A stretch of DNA of 64,000 nucleotides from the NCBI GenBank assembly GCA_946800325.1, contig OX326956.1:44965552-45029551 (forward strand), read 5' to 3'. This DNA is from Luzula sylvatica. Taxonomy: Eukaryota; Streptophyta; Magnoliopsida; Poales; Juncaceae. Under the pieces are notes generated by a model, which ran no database searches, was not told the origin of the DNA, and saw only the letters and a list, made by a program, of their open reading frames with translations. This document shows, piece after piece, positions 1 through 11,573 of the stretch (the first letter of the stretch is position 1; every line of letters starts with the position of its first letter). The translations under genes were made by a program, and so were the position numbers.

Positions 1-303
1 TATACACGAGGGACGTTTTAGAATTATATTCATCCCGTTTAGTGGTTTTACTATAATTCAATTGACAAATCAATATGCCAGACTAAGGCCATGCAACATA
101 TTATTCTCAACTGACTCGATACACTAAACTAGAATAAAATTCAAGGTCTATCCGATTATTATAATCGATTAACCTCTCACACACTTTCTTGTTATTTAAA
201 TTTTTTGAAATATGAAGGTTTAGGTCATATGATGAATAATAATATAATATCTGTCTCATAAACAAATACAATCCCAATAACACGTCTAGGGCATAATAAA
301 TGT
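1..303 (-). repeat. 3' LTR (partial) of copia element A
   Basis: Read on the minus strand, this follows directly on the polypurine tract of the copia element at 370-4082, so it should be the U3 end of its 3' LTR. The element runs off the window start. A related stretch, sharing ATGCCAGACTAA and a following CCATGCA, occurs near 13187-13210 on the far side of the nested element, where the partner LTR is expected. The canonical TG start is not clear, so the exact edge is inferred from the polypurine tract. Confidence 0.6.
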
Positions 304-313
304 TCTCCCACTT
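304..313 (-). promoter_or_regulatory. Polypurine tract of copia element A
   Basis: The minus strand reads AAGTGGGAGA just inside the 3' LTR and downstream of the RNase H coding region. This is the usual position and composition of the plus-strand primer of Ty1/copia elements. The nested plus-strand element carries GAGTGGGAGA at the equivalent place. Confidence 0.7.
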
Positions 314-369
314 GCACTAGGCAGATCAAATCCCCTTATACAATAAGAAACATAAATAAAACACCCAAT

Positions 370-1182
370 CTAACACTGCGATAAATATCCCAATCCTATC
401 GCCCTAGCATGCTGCTCATGCTTGGTGCGTGATAGTGGCTTCGTAAATGGATCGGCCACGTTATCCTCAGTAGGTATCTTCATTATTTTCACGTCACCTC
501 TCTTCGTAATCTCACGAATCAAGTGGTAACGCCGGAGTACATGTTTGGACCGATGATGCGCTCGCGGTTCCTTAGATTGTGCTATTGCTCCGTTATTGTC
601 ACAATAGACATCCATGGGACCCGAGATACTTGGCATAACGCCAAGTTCCATCACGAACTGTCATAGCCATACAGCCTCCTTTGCGGCTTCCGAAGCCGCG
701 ATGTATTCCGCTTCAGTTGTAGAATCAGCCACCGTCTTCTGTTTGGAGCTTTTCCAAACAACAGCTCCACCATTGAGCGTAAAGACGTAACCACTTTGAG
801 ATTGGAAATCGTCCGGGCAAGTTTGGAAACTAGCATCTGTATATCCTTGGATAATCAGATCTCCTTCCGAACCACCATAGACAAGAAACATATCTTTAGT
901 ATTCCTGAGATACTTAAGAACGCTCTTGACTGCGGACCAGTGAGCTTCCCCGGGATCAGACTGATAGCGGGAAGTCACACTCAACGCATATGCGACATCT
1001 GGTCTAGTACATATCATGGCATACATGATCGATCCTATAGCCGAAGCATATGGGATCCGACTCATTCGCTCACGTTCAGCGTCCGTTGAAGGACATTGAA
1101 CCTTAGTGAGAGTGATGCCATGTGACATTGGCAGAAATCCTTTCTTGGATTGCTCCATATGAAACCTAGTTATCAATTTGTC
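370..1182 (-). pseudogene. Copia element A: RT C-terminus and RNase H
   Basis: Minus-strand reading frames encode the connection and RNase H domains of a Ty1/copia polyprotein. Visible motifs are the TRPDVAYAL helix, YTDASF with a catalytic Asp, WKSSKQ, the STTEAEYIA Glu motif, and the closing DPFTKPLS. One stop codon separates the TEAEY segment from the following segment beginning MELGVMPS. The frame is lost again at the SINE insertion at its upstream end. Codon-level decay is light, so the element is not ancient, but it cannot be translated. Confidence 0.9.
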
Positions 1183-1431
1183 AATATATGTACTTTAGCC
1201 AACTAGAGTTAGCCTAGTTGGTCACACCTCATGACTAGGGAGCGAGAGGTGTGGGGTTCGATTCCCGGCGGGGACACTGGATTATAGATTAAATGTGAAA
1301 TGAGTGAATAGAGTGTGTGGCCTACGGGTTTGTAATAAAAAAAAATAAAAAAAAAGGAGATTGTGTTTGGAAGGGGGACTTTGAGCCCTCTCCGAATTTA
1401 CTCAAAAAAAAAAAAAAAATATATGTACTTT
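1183..1431 (+). mobile_element. tRNA-derived SINE with intact Pol III boxes
   Basis: The body spans 1197 to about 1417. It has an A box TAGCCTAGTTGG at 1210-1221, a B box GGTTCGATTCC at 1255-1265 (33 bases between them, as in tRNAs), and a 3' A-tract at 1404-1419. It is bounded by a 14-bp target duplication, AATATATGTACTTT at 1183-1196 and 1418-1431. That is the signature of LINE-mediated retroposition. An internal A-rich run near 1336-1356 divides the body, so the 3' part may be a separate module. It interrupts the reverse transcriptase of copia element A in antisense orientation. Box sequences and spacing are seen directly; activity is not known. Confidence 0.92.
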
Positions 1432-2770
1432 GACTTAGTCCGAGAAGTCTCCTCGATCTATCTCTATAGATCTTCACACCTAAAATATAGGCAGCTTTTC
1501 CTAAGTCCTTCATTACGAATTGACTACCCAAATATGCCTTAACCTGGTTAAGCATCGGGATGTCATTTCCAATGAGTAAGATGTCGTCCACGTACAAGAT
1601 GAGGAATACAACCGAACTCCCACTGAATTTCTTGTATACACAAGGTTCCTCGATATTTTGAATGAAACCATACTTTGCGATAACCTCATCGAATCGTATG
1701 TTCCACGCACGAGATGCTTGTTTTAATCCATAAATGGATCTCAGAAGCTTGCACACTTTATTCGTATTCTTTGGATCGACAAAACCCTCGGGTTGTGTCA
1801 TATACACATCCTCGGTAAGGTTTCCGTTAAGGAAATCGGTTTTGACATCCATCTGCCATATCTCATAATCGTGATATGCAGCTATCGCTAGAAGAATGCG
1901 AATACTTTTAAACATGGCTACTGGAGAAAACGTTTCATCATAGTCTATACCATGAATTTGATTGAAACCTTTCGCCACCAGTCTTGCTTTAAAAGTGTGT
2001 ACATTACCATCCATGTCGGTTTTCTTCTTGAAAACCCATTTGCACCCAACGGTCTTAGCACCATTAGGGAGATCAATAAGATTCCAAACCTTATTATCAT
2101 ACATGGACTGGATCTCGGTTTTCATGGCGTCATGCCATTTCGAGGAATCCAAGCTAGACATAGCACCTTTGTAGGAGTTTGGCTCATCATCTAGAGTCAA
2201 TTCATCATCGTCATTACTAATGAGAAATCCATATCTCTCAGGTTCTTGACGAATCCTACCAGATCTACGTATAGCTTGTGTATTAGATTCTGGTCCACCA
2301 TCCAATGGTAACTCATAATCTTGTTCCAAATCAGCATGTTCACTTTGTGGTTCTCGAATTTCTTCGAGATCAATTTTACTCCCACTGGCTTGACGATCTA
2401 GGAATTCCTTCTCTAAGAAGTGTCCTCGTCGAGCCACGAAAACCTTGTTTTCGCTAGGCAAGTAAAAGTAGTATCCTCTTGTTTCTTGAGGATACCCCAC
2501 AAATAAACATTTGTCTGATCTTGGCTCGAGTTTTTCCGTCAATAACCTTTTGACGTATGCCTCGCAACCCCAAATCTTAAGATAAGATAATGATGGCACC
2601 TTGCCATGCCATAATTCATATGGTGTCTTTTCAACCGATTTGGACGGAACTCTATTCAGTATATGAGCGGCCGTTTGAAGCGCGAAACCCCAAAATGAAT
2701 TTGGCAAATTTGTTCGACTCATCATCGAGCGAACCATGTCTAACAAAGTCCGATTCCTCCTCTCGGACAC
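1432..2770 (-). pseudogene. Copia element A: integrase C-terminus and reverse transcriptase
   Basis: The minus-strand frame starts at the integrase Glu motif (ERRNRTLLDM) and continues through PYELWHGKVP. It then enters the copia reverse transcriptase: VGCKWVFKKK, FKARLVAKGF, DYDETFSPVA, QMDVKTDFLNG, YGLKQASRAW and the catalytic YVDD. The frame ends where the SINE has landed. The upstream junction with the integrase core, near 2775-2925, is out of frame, although the SDRGGEY and PPGTPQWNG integrase motifs can be read there in other frames. Confidence 0.92.
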
Positions 2771-2920
2771 TCCATTTCATTGGGGTGTACCGGGTGGAGT
2801 CCATTGTGATACTATACCACAATCTCGAAGATAGTCCTCAAACTCATAGCTCAAGTATTCGCCACCTCGATCCGATCGAATGGCTTTTACTTTCTTGCCC
2901 GGTTGAAGTTCTACCTCGTG

Positions 2921-4082
2921 TTAAAACTTTTTGAATTTCTCAAAAGTTTCACTTTTGTGACGCATTAAGTATAGATATCCATATCTACTATAATCGTCAG
3001 TAAAAGTCACGAAGTATCGATACCCATTTCTAGCCTCGACACTCATCGGTCCACATACATCGGAATGTATGAGGGCCAACACATCTTTCGATCTTTCTCC
3101 TTTCTTGGAAAAATGTGTCTTTGTCATCTTACCCATCAAACAAGATTCGCAATTTTCTATTGACTTTAAATCAAAAGAATCTAGCACTCCATCCTTTTGG
3201 AGTCTAGCAATGCGTTTCTCGTTTATGTGTCCGAGACGACAATGCCATGAGTATGTTTTATTAGTTTGAGTGGTATTTATGTTATAAATGGACTGATTAT
3301 TGTTGTTATTTTCTAAATCCAAGACATATAAATTATTTTCAACTAGAACATTACTTAAGAAAATGTCATTCTTGCGAATAAAACAATCATTAGTATGAAT
3401 AACTAATTCATATCCATCCGCAATAAGTCTCGAAACAGAAATAATACTCCTACTCAAAGTAGGTACATAACAACAATTATCCAAAACTAAAATAAGTCCA
3501 TTTGGCAAAGTTAAATCATACGTCCCTTCGGCTAATGCTGCTACTCGAGCTCCATTCCCGACGCGTAAATCAACTTCGCCACGAATCAACAATCTTCTAC
3601 TTCTTAGGCCCTGCATATTATTACAAATATGAGTCCCACATCCAGTGTCCAACACCCATGATGATAAAGTAAAGAAATAAGAATCGATAACGGAAATACC
3701 TGATGCCGGTGTGTCCGAGGAAGCGGTCTTTTGCTTGCTCTCCCTCAGGAAGATCTCGCAATCACGCTTCCAATGCCCCTCCTTGAGACCGTGGAAACAC
3801 TTCTTGTCATCCTTGGCTTTCTTGCTCACGGATTTAGGCACAACCTTGTTGCCCTGTGCCTTCCTCTTCTTGTTCTTGTTCCCATTGTTTGGACTCTTCC
3901 CTTGAACCACCAATACCTCCGAAGTCCTAGACTTCATGTACCGCGGTTTCTTGTCGATTTCGAATGTTCTGAGCATGCCGAAAAGCTGGGGAATGGTCCT
4001 TTCCATGTCTGACATGTGGAAATGCGAAATGAACGAATCGTAACTCGGTGGCAGTGACAACATGATCAAATCAGTTTGTAAC
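2921..4082 (-). pseudogene. Copia element A: gag C-part, protease, integrase N-part
   Basis: Minus-strand order is gag (LQTDLIMLSLPPSYDSF), a zinc knuckle, the protease (WVLDTGCGTHI, active-site DTG), GAG-pre-integrase (WHCRLGHINE), the integrase HHCC finger and the first integrase Asp (HSDVCGPM, FTDDYSR). The zinc knuckle reads CFHGLKEGHWKRDC, so the second Cys of the CCHC set is replaced by Gly. The open frame runs on to 4216, but residues upstream of 4082 come from the LTR of the inserted plus-strand element. The N-terminal part of gag is displaced to about 12700-12790. Confidence 0.92.
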
Positions 4083-5176
4083 TGAAGGAAATACAGTTTT
4101 GGATCATCGCTAAAATGGTACGTAGGACAAACGAACGTACGCGTTCGTGGGCATACGAAACAGATTAGTAAAACTGGTATAACTTTCAGTAGGAAACTCC
4201 GCTTTGAATGGTTCAAATTGGGTTAGTTATATAATGAGATTATCTAGAACTTTCATGTTGTAATATATTTCATTTGAGCGAAGTATCAATATCGTTCTAA
4301 TGAAATACCGAAAGGGTGCGACAGTTTGACATACAGTCAGTAAAACGGCCGTAACTTTCGGGTCCGAACTCCAATTGGGCTGGGCCAAATTGGGTTGGAA
4401 AGATAATTAGATTATCTACAACTTTCGTAAATGTTCAAAGTCGGTTGGAACGATTTAATATTTTCGTTCTGACAGATTACTGAAAGGGTGTATGCAGTTT
4501 TCTGTTTGAAAATGTGTATAGAAGATATACATACCTTTTGGCCCATCCTTATCCTATGGAATATATATATGATGTTTCTCTCTCTCTCATCAGGTCAACC
4601 AGTTGAATAATTAGATTAGTTCAACCAGAAAATTAATGGAGTTAATTTAGAATTAATCCAGAAATTAAGAGACTCTAATCACTTGATGAAAGAGTGCGAA
4701 GAGATTGAGAGAGAATGAGAAAAGAATTTTCTCCGTCTAGAGAATCGAAACGCAATCATGCAAGTTCGCCGGTGCATCGTCTAGGCAGGTGCATCCGCGA
4801 CCGAGGTGCTACGACTCACGGTGGATACGGGTAGAGGAGCGACACATGTGGGTCTTCGTTGTGATCAAACCGGAGAAGTAATCGAGTAACGGGCTGTGGA
4901 ATCATGCGGGCATGGAACGCACGAAGACAACCCGAGGCGTGTCGAAACGGTGGGAGACGTGCGGTATGGGACGTACGGGCTAGTCACCAACGTGACACCG
5001 AAGAAAATAGAAGGCGGCGATCAAACCTTCGTGTGCCATCAATTTGGCACTGGTATGAATCTGTCCTTCTATTCGCATCGTACCCTCGAAGTCGTGGCGT
5101 GATCTCGGGAATCGGAGAATCGAACCGGGACTACATATCCGCTGCGCGGGCCCGGGGTCGAGGATATTCCCCAACA
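4083..5176 (+). repeat. 5' LTR of copia element B
   Basis: It starts TGAAGGAAATACAG and ends CCCCAACA, immediately before a tRNA-Met-type primer-binding site. A second copy starts at 11574. It contains two tandem copies of a degenerate unit of about 175 bases marked by AACTTTC, AGATTATCTA and GAAAGGGTG. It also has a TATA-like run near 4560 and a CT run. Open frames at 4896-5294 belong to the LTR and are not genes. Confidence 0.9.
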
Positions 5177-5177
5177 G

Positions 5178-5189
5178 TGGTATCAGAGC
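5178..5189 (+). promoter_or_regulatory. Primer-binding site of copia element B
   Basis: TGGTATCAGAGC, one base after the LTR end, is the usual plant Ty1/copia primer-binding site, complementary to the 3' region of initiator tRNA-Met. The partner copy after the 3' LTR (12641-12652) reads TTGTATCAGAGC, with one change. Confidence 0.9.
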
Positions 5190-5439
5190 GATCGCCATCG
5201 ATTCGAGGGTCGAATCATAGTCGTATATTAGATATACGCACGGGTTATCAAAGTTCGTACCCGTTTGCATGATGTTACATATAGAGAAAGTCAAATTCCG
5301 TTAAAATCACAAGTGGAATTCGCTAGAGATCGATCAAAAGTTGATTGAGAGTATCTAGGAATGATCGTGAAAAAGTTTCATGATTTATCGTTTTGGAAAC
5401 GAGCGAAAACGGACGAAACGGCAAAATCTGCAGAAAGTT

Positions 5440-5995
5440 AGAATACGAAACAGTGAGTAAAACTAAGATAATGTTCAGTGAAAAACTCCAAATTGATTGG
5501 ATCAAATTGACATAGTTAGATAATGAGATTATCTATGACTTTGATACATAAAGTTTTTCCATTTGAACGAATTATCAGTGTCGTTTTTATGGAATACTGA
5601 AAGGGTGCGACTGTTTGACATACAGAGACTAAAACGTCCGTATATGTCGCATCGAAACTCCAATTGAGTCCAATCCAATTGGGTTAATTAGATAATAAGA
5701 TTATCTAGAACTTTCGTTCACGTTCAAAGTCGGTTGGAATAATTTAATATTTTTGTTTCAACAGAATACTGAAAAGGTGTCTGTAGTTTTCTGGTTGAAA
5801 AGGTGTATATTGGATATACTTACCTTTTCGTTTGTTCGTATTTTACTAAAACTGGTATAACTTTCAGTACAAAATTCCGATTTGAATGGTTCAAATTGTT
5901 TTAGTTAGATAATTAGATTATCTAGAACTTTCATGTTGTAATATATTTTATTTGAGCGAAGTATTAGTGTCGTTCTAATGAAATAACGAAAGGGT
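5440..5995 (+). repeat. Leader repeats copied from the LTR unit
   Basis: Three further degenerate copies of the approximately 175-base LTR unit follow the primer-binding site. Each carries a GTAAAAC/ACTAAAAC start, an AATTG-rich middle, AGATTATCTA and a closing GAAAGGGTG or similar. With the two units inside each LTR, the unit has been amplified on both sides of the LTR boundary. Confidence 0.7.
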
Positions 5996-6125
5996 GCAGA
6001 AAAACAGTTTTTCTGCCGCCCCGGGGGCAGTTTTTGGCGCCCCGGACGCGTCCCGGGCGAGGTTTTCTCGCGCCCCACGGCCCTTGCGTTACAACGGATG
6101 GGGAAGTCCGTTATAACGGACCCTT
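5996..6125 (+). repeat. GC-rich leader segment with CCGTTATAACGG palindrome
   Basis: A strongly GC-rich stretch (runs such as GCCGCCCCGGGGGC and CGTCCCGGGCG) breaks the AT-rich leader. It ends with GCGTTACAACGGA and the perfect 14-base palindrome TCCGTTATAACGGA at 6107-6120. That palindrome is the repeat found many times in the LTRs of the unrelated Sirevirus-like family at 46-59 kb. Its role is unknown. Confidence 0.7.
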
Positions 6126-7630
6126 CTCTGGATGCTGTTTTTGTTTTCGCGATAACTTTGGCTACGAAGCTCGGAATTTTGAGTTCTTTATATCGATTTG
6201 ATCGGTATCAAACATTCTAGCATATTAGATAATTAATTATTTAGAATAATTAATCTCCCTAAATAAATCATATGCATTTACAAATCTTGTGATAGTGATA
6301 TAATATGATTATGTCACGAGTTTAGAAACATGCAATGGCATGATCCCTCATAATATTTAAGTCATGGAAATGCCTTCCATATTCACAACCACTATGATCG
6401 GTACTACGTCTCACATGGGTTAAGGCCAAAGCCGACATGGGTTATTGTAGTCATCGACGGGGTGGCAAGCGTTAAATAGGGACTGATAAGGGTTAAGGCC
6501 AAAGCCGACTTATTAGTAGTTTATTTGAACGAGACGATGAGTATGGTTGTGACTTAACCGTTCAAGCCAGTAAGGGTTGAGGCCAAAGCCGACTTGATTG
6601 GAAGTTCGGGGCATAGATAGGATGCACACACGGAACTGGGATTGTATAGGATACGATCCATCACCGAAATCCTATAAAGGTTCGAGAGTCGCATTGGATG
6701 CGATTGGATATAATCCTACCTAAATAGCGAGATCCCACTCGTCTGCCAAAGCAACTTGTGGGAGGATCGTAAAATATGGGTCTTGGGTGTTATGGACTTG
6801 GAGTCCCGTATCGGTATGAGGGTTATCGATTCGATAAAAATAACACATTCATATATTCATCATATAAGCATATAGATTAAGTACGCACGGTTAGGAGTTA
6901 ATCTTCATCATCCGTTTAGAATTATGTTTTCAAGCAACACCAAACATATCGATGAGATCGATATGATAGATGGTTTTTGGGCCGGAATTACCGTTATTAA
7001 CCTTGATAGTCAAAGAATAGTTCTTAGACTTAAAGGAACGTGTTGGACACGAAAATGTTAGATTCGGGGCTCAATGCTATGGCTTTAGAGAAAGCCGGGT
7101 TCGATAAACTTTAAGAAGGAATCGAACGATATTACGTGCCTTGTGGTGGCATGTATAGACGCAAATTTCTCAAAATTGTTTTGAGAATTCGGGTGTATAT
7201 GAAAGTAAAACACAACACTCATGAAATAGTTTCGAGAGCTAGAGCGCGTTGAATGGTTCGATGCGGCTCAAAGAGTAGGTTAATTTTGAGACGCCTTATG
7301 GGTCTTTGATTAACACTCGTGTGTTGATGGTACGAGATTTTATCTTCGTGACCGAATATCATATGCATTCGATAGATAAGTCGATCTCGAAATTGCATAT
7401 GATGCGATTTAAATTTGAATTGGAGATGCTCAGAGTATCCGAGGAATCCAATGCATATAGATGCGTGGATGTCCTTGTAATTCAAAAGCGGGATCGAAAG
7501 AAATATATGTCTAAGGGTATTTTGGGAAAATGTTTTCCGAACAGAAAGTTCGGACAAGGAGTTGTCCAAACTAATGACTAAAAAATGGTGAAATCCGAGG
7601 AGGATTAAACCTAGTAGTTGATTTCTTCTT
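6126..7630 (+). pseudogene. Leader and presumed gag region of element B, unrecognisable
   Basis: Between the leader and the first recognisable pol motif no open frame longer than about 90 residues shows a gag or zinc-knuckle pattern. A short phrase resembling 'AAGGCCAAAGCCGACT' recurs at about 6421, 6502 and 6579, suggesting local duplication. The gag should lie here by position, but I cannot see it. Confidence 0.4.
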
Positions 7631-7639
7631 TTGGCATTG

Positions 7640-10330
7640 CCGTCTTGGCCATATAAACGAGATTCGCATATCTAGATTCCATATGATGGATTGCTAGAAT
7701 CATTCGAATTAGATTCGATTGATTAATGCGATAATTATTTATTAGGCACGACAAAGGGCATCATTCTCCAATGGTTGGAGAAAGATCCAACGAATTATTG
7801 GAACTTACATTCACATGTAGATGATCCGATAAGTTCCGAGGCAAGATGAGGCTATCAGTATTTTGTTATGTTTATGGACGGTTAAAGTAGATATGGACAT
7901 ATCTATTTAATGCGTGCCGAAAAGGAGACTTTTGAAAGGTTCAAAGAGTTTCAAAAACGAAATACGAAATCAACTAAGCAAGAAAATCAAAGCTTTTCGA
8001 TAGGATCGAGAAAGCGAGTATTTGAGCTAAACCTTTCGATAGGATCGAAGAGGCGATATTTGAGTTATGAATATTGATGATCATTTATGATTGTGGAATC
8101 GTTTCACGATTGCCTTTATTCGGAACATTGAGATGTGTCCGAAAAGAGGAAATGAACACATGTTGGACATGGTTCGATAAATGATAAGTCAATAGGATCT
8201 CCCAAAAATATTTTGGGGATACGCCCTTGAGACAGCGGCACTAATTAATGGTTGCATTAAGATATGGACCATAAACCTTCTAATCGGTACAAAAGACGCC
8301 ATATGAGATATGGATCGGAATGGTTCCGAAGTTGTCACTTGTACAGATTTGAGGATGTGAGTGTATTTCGAAATTTGTTTCGGTTAAACTCAATCCCAAA
8401 TCTGGAAATTGTTCGTTTATCCTTAAGGAAACTAAAGGGTATTAGTTCTAACGTCCCGACGAAAATGAAATTTTCGTGGCTCGAAGAGATGCCTTCTTGG
8501 AGGAGGACTAGATGCGCACAAGTTTGGAACTTGGTGCCATTTATCTCTATGCGGGCTAGTGGGAGTAGAATAAATCTCGAAAGAGTTCGTGATTTGAAAA
8601 TGAACATTGTACCGATGAGAGTTGACATGGCTTCATCAAGAGTTGATGAACGTAAGTCGAACACACAAAGGAATTTTTCGTAGATCAAGTAGGCTATATC
8701 ATAAGCCGGTAAATACGAATTTATCGTGGCTAATGATGATAGATTGAAATCATATGATGATTCGATATCCTACAAGGATGCTATGAAAAGTTGATTCCGC
8801 ATGACATGGTGTCATGAAATCTGAGATTCGATCCATGTGAATTATCAAGTTTAGAACTTGATTTCATTACTTTCTGGGTTAGACCCGTGAAATGTGAGTG
8901 GGTTTTTCAAGATGAAGAACCGACATGGATAGGAATACGCATATATGTAAAGCGAGGCTTTTTGCGAAAAGTTTCATGCAATTCATAGTCGGACTATGAA
9001 GAAACGTTTTCGCTTGTTGCCATGCTTTCCCATTCTCGAAATTCTGCTTGCCATGGTCGCGTATTATGACTATGTGATGTGGCAAAATGGATGTCAAAAC
9101 CGAATTTCTTGACAGAAATTTTATGAAAGGATGTGTACTTGACACAACCTTACGGTTTTGTCGATTCATAAGAATCGGGGATAAGATATGCACGCTTTAA
9201 CGATCCATATGATGGATTAGAGAAAGCTTCTCGGAATTGGAATATTCGTTTGGACGAAATTATAACCTGTTATAAAATTGTCGAAACGAATTGAATCTTT
9301 GTGTATACATGAAGGTTAGTGGGAGCTGCGTTATATTTCTTGTAACGACAAAGGATTTAGACGAGACTGCTTATGAATTAAGCGTGAAGATCTTTGGGAT
9401 AGATCTAAGAAGTTCCTTGTTCTATGTAATAGCACATATATCGACATATTGTTGAAAATGGTTTTCAACATGTAAATTTCTTGGAGGAGTTAAATCGAAA
9501 TGTCGAATGACAGAAATTTTCAACGGCTCGATGTGAGACATCAAGCAGCGCGAAAAGTAATAATATGATGCCTTACATTTTGATGTTAGGATCTATTATA
9601 TCTGTCATGATATGTATGTGGCTATCTGTCGTACAAATAAAGCGTCTAATTCACCGTCAATAAAATTCATGGGAATCACATGAGTTTGAATGTAATTCGA
9701 TTACATGAGACTAACTCTTGTGAATGTATAATGGTTATACAAATATATACATAATGGTTATGTATATTTAAACCCATCGGGATTTGTATTGATAGAGGTG
9801 AAGTTTATCCTTGAATACTTTGCGAAAGAATTCAAGAATTTTTATCTATAATGGTGTGGAGGACGTGTTGGTTATAAAGAGTTATAACAAACAACAGTTT
9901 CCAAAGATTAAGCACGTCCAAATATGTAGCACGACTTTCGATCACAAAGTGTGTACATGTTTTGCTTAAATGAAAACACGGTTATGTGGAAAGGTTCCAC
10001 AAGACCAATAGTTTATGATTCTATTTACGGAGGCGAGTATATTGCGGTTATTAATCGCAAAAGGAAGTGGTATGGATCAAGGATACATGACCAAACTCTA
10101 GTAGTCACGAGTTATCGGATTTATGGTTGTTTATTGTGTGAGACACAATAGTACAAGCCAAAAATGCCGAGGTCACAACCACTTCTAGCCAATACTCAGA
10201 ACATTTCATTTGATCCATGAAATTTTATGAAAAGATGTGATCGTAGGTATTGGAAATGTTCCAATCCTGATGATGATTAACACTTGCGGGAACGTGCGGA
10301 CCCGTTTACAAGACCGCTCTCTCTAGTCGC
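7640..10330 (+). pseudogene. Decayed copia pol of element B
   Basis: No long frame survives, but pol landmarks appear in order across frames. They are WHCRLGHINE (GAG-pre-integrase, about 7640); an integrase core phrase YGHIYLMRAEKETFERFKEF (about 7890); SPKIFWGYALETAA (about 8200); the RT phrase MDVKTEFL after WQ (about 9085); an RNase H phrase GGEYIAV (about 10030); and a closing DPFTRPL-like end (about 10290). The same phrases occur in element A, so both belong to one copia lineage; B is far more decayed in its interior than its LTRs suggest. That could mean it was mobilised as a non-coding template by a relative. Confidence 0.75.
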
Positions 10331-11562
10331 GCGTGACTGTCATGCGGTGACTATGGGTATGGAGATACCTAGAGGAGGAAGAAGAGAGTAGAGTGTAGTT
10401 ATCTAATACGATAGTCTTCGCAGGTTATGGGTATGGAGATACCCATAGGTAAACGTTGTATCACCCAAATACTTAGTCCATACGAATGCATTCCTTTTAA
10501 AATTTTTGTTTACTTAAATTAAATATGCATTCACCTTATATGAAAACAGTGTGCGGGTTGTGTAATATGATTGTTACATGAACCTTGATTTGAACTTGTG
10601 TGGACGTCGACATGGTTAAGGACCATGTGCAGCGAAACCGTCACACTTAAATTGTCATTTCTAAACATCCCTAGTCGCGGATCAGCTTGCTTAAGAGAGA
10701 AGCATTTCTATTATTGGATAGACTGAACGCGTACACTAGTACGTTTGCCGAGGAGATGATTATGTTTTGCTAATCATGGGACAAGGTGCTTGTCGAATCG
10801 GGAACGTAGATATATGTTAGGTTACATATATTGGATATGACCAAAGCCGCGAGTCCATGACATGGTTTATTCATTATAGATGGACTTGTGACGGATGGGG
10901 TTTTAGATTCTTCATACTTGAGGGGATCACTGATTGCGTTACGTGCGTAACACAATGCTTTGATATGATCTTACGCTCACCGTAACAGAGAGTTAAAAGG
11001 GTCATCATTGGGTATTGTCCGAAACACGGAATTCAATGTGAGTCTCCAAGATAGGAATTGTTTATTCCGAAAGGAAGAGATATCTCTTAGGCGCCGCTCG
11101 ATGAGTCGATTAACGAAATCTCTGGCCAGAGTCAATGATATTAATGGTTAATATCGATTGAAATTTGTTAAATCAACTCGGAATCGGGGAATAAGTATAG
11201 TTAATCAAATTATAAGGATGACTATTACCATGCCTTTTGATTAACGGATATCGCAAACAAGAGAACTAGTAACCGCTATTCGAGATAGGCACAATGATCA
11301 CAATCATTTTTCGTTTTAACATGGGTAGCCATGATGGAGTGACTAGATCCCGCTCATGGGCTTGTAGTGCCATGGAAACGGCCTACTGCCATCGTTAAAC
11401 GAACCTACACGGTCACACAACGAGTCGTACTATGTCGGGCTTGATTGCAAGTTTTTTGCACATTCGATGTGCATGGCTTTAGCGTATTTGATACGCGGGC
11501 CAGATTCTCTGATATAGTGTATATGTGATATACATGAGTACCTTTTAGGTAAATCTGAAACC
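10331..11562 (+). other. 3' untranslated region of element B
   Basis: About 1.2 kb between the RNase H end and the polypurine tract. I see no coding motif. A phrase GGGTATGGAGATACC occurs twice near 10350-10450. Confidence 0.5.
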
Positions 11563-11572
11563 GAGTGGGAGA
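11563..11572 (+). promoter_or_regulatory. Polypurine tract of element B
   Basis: GAGTGGGAGA lies two bases before the TG that opens the 3' LTR. It matches the tract of element A in sequence and position. Confidence 0.75.
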
Positions 11573-11573
11573 C

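Noticed and set aside
4896..5294. Open frames of 68-122 residues in the GC-rich LTR zone
   Set aside because: They lie inside an LTR, are repeated in the 3' LTR at 12359-12790, overlap on both strands and have no protein motif.
8264..8688. 139-residue plus frame and 117-residue minus frame
   Set aside because: Both fall in the decayed pol of copia element B between integrase and RT landmarks and do not match pol in either frame.
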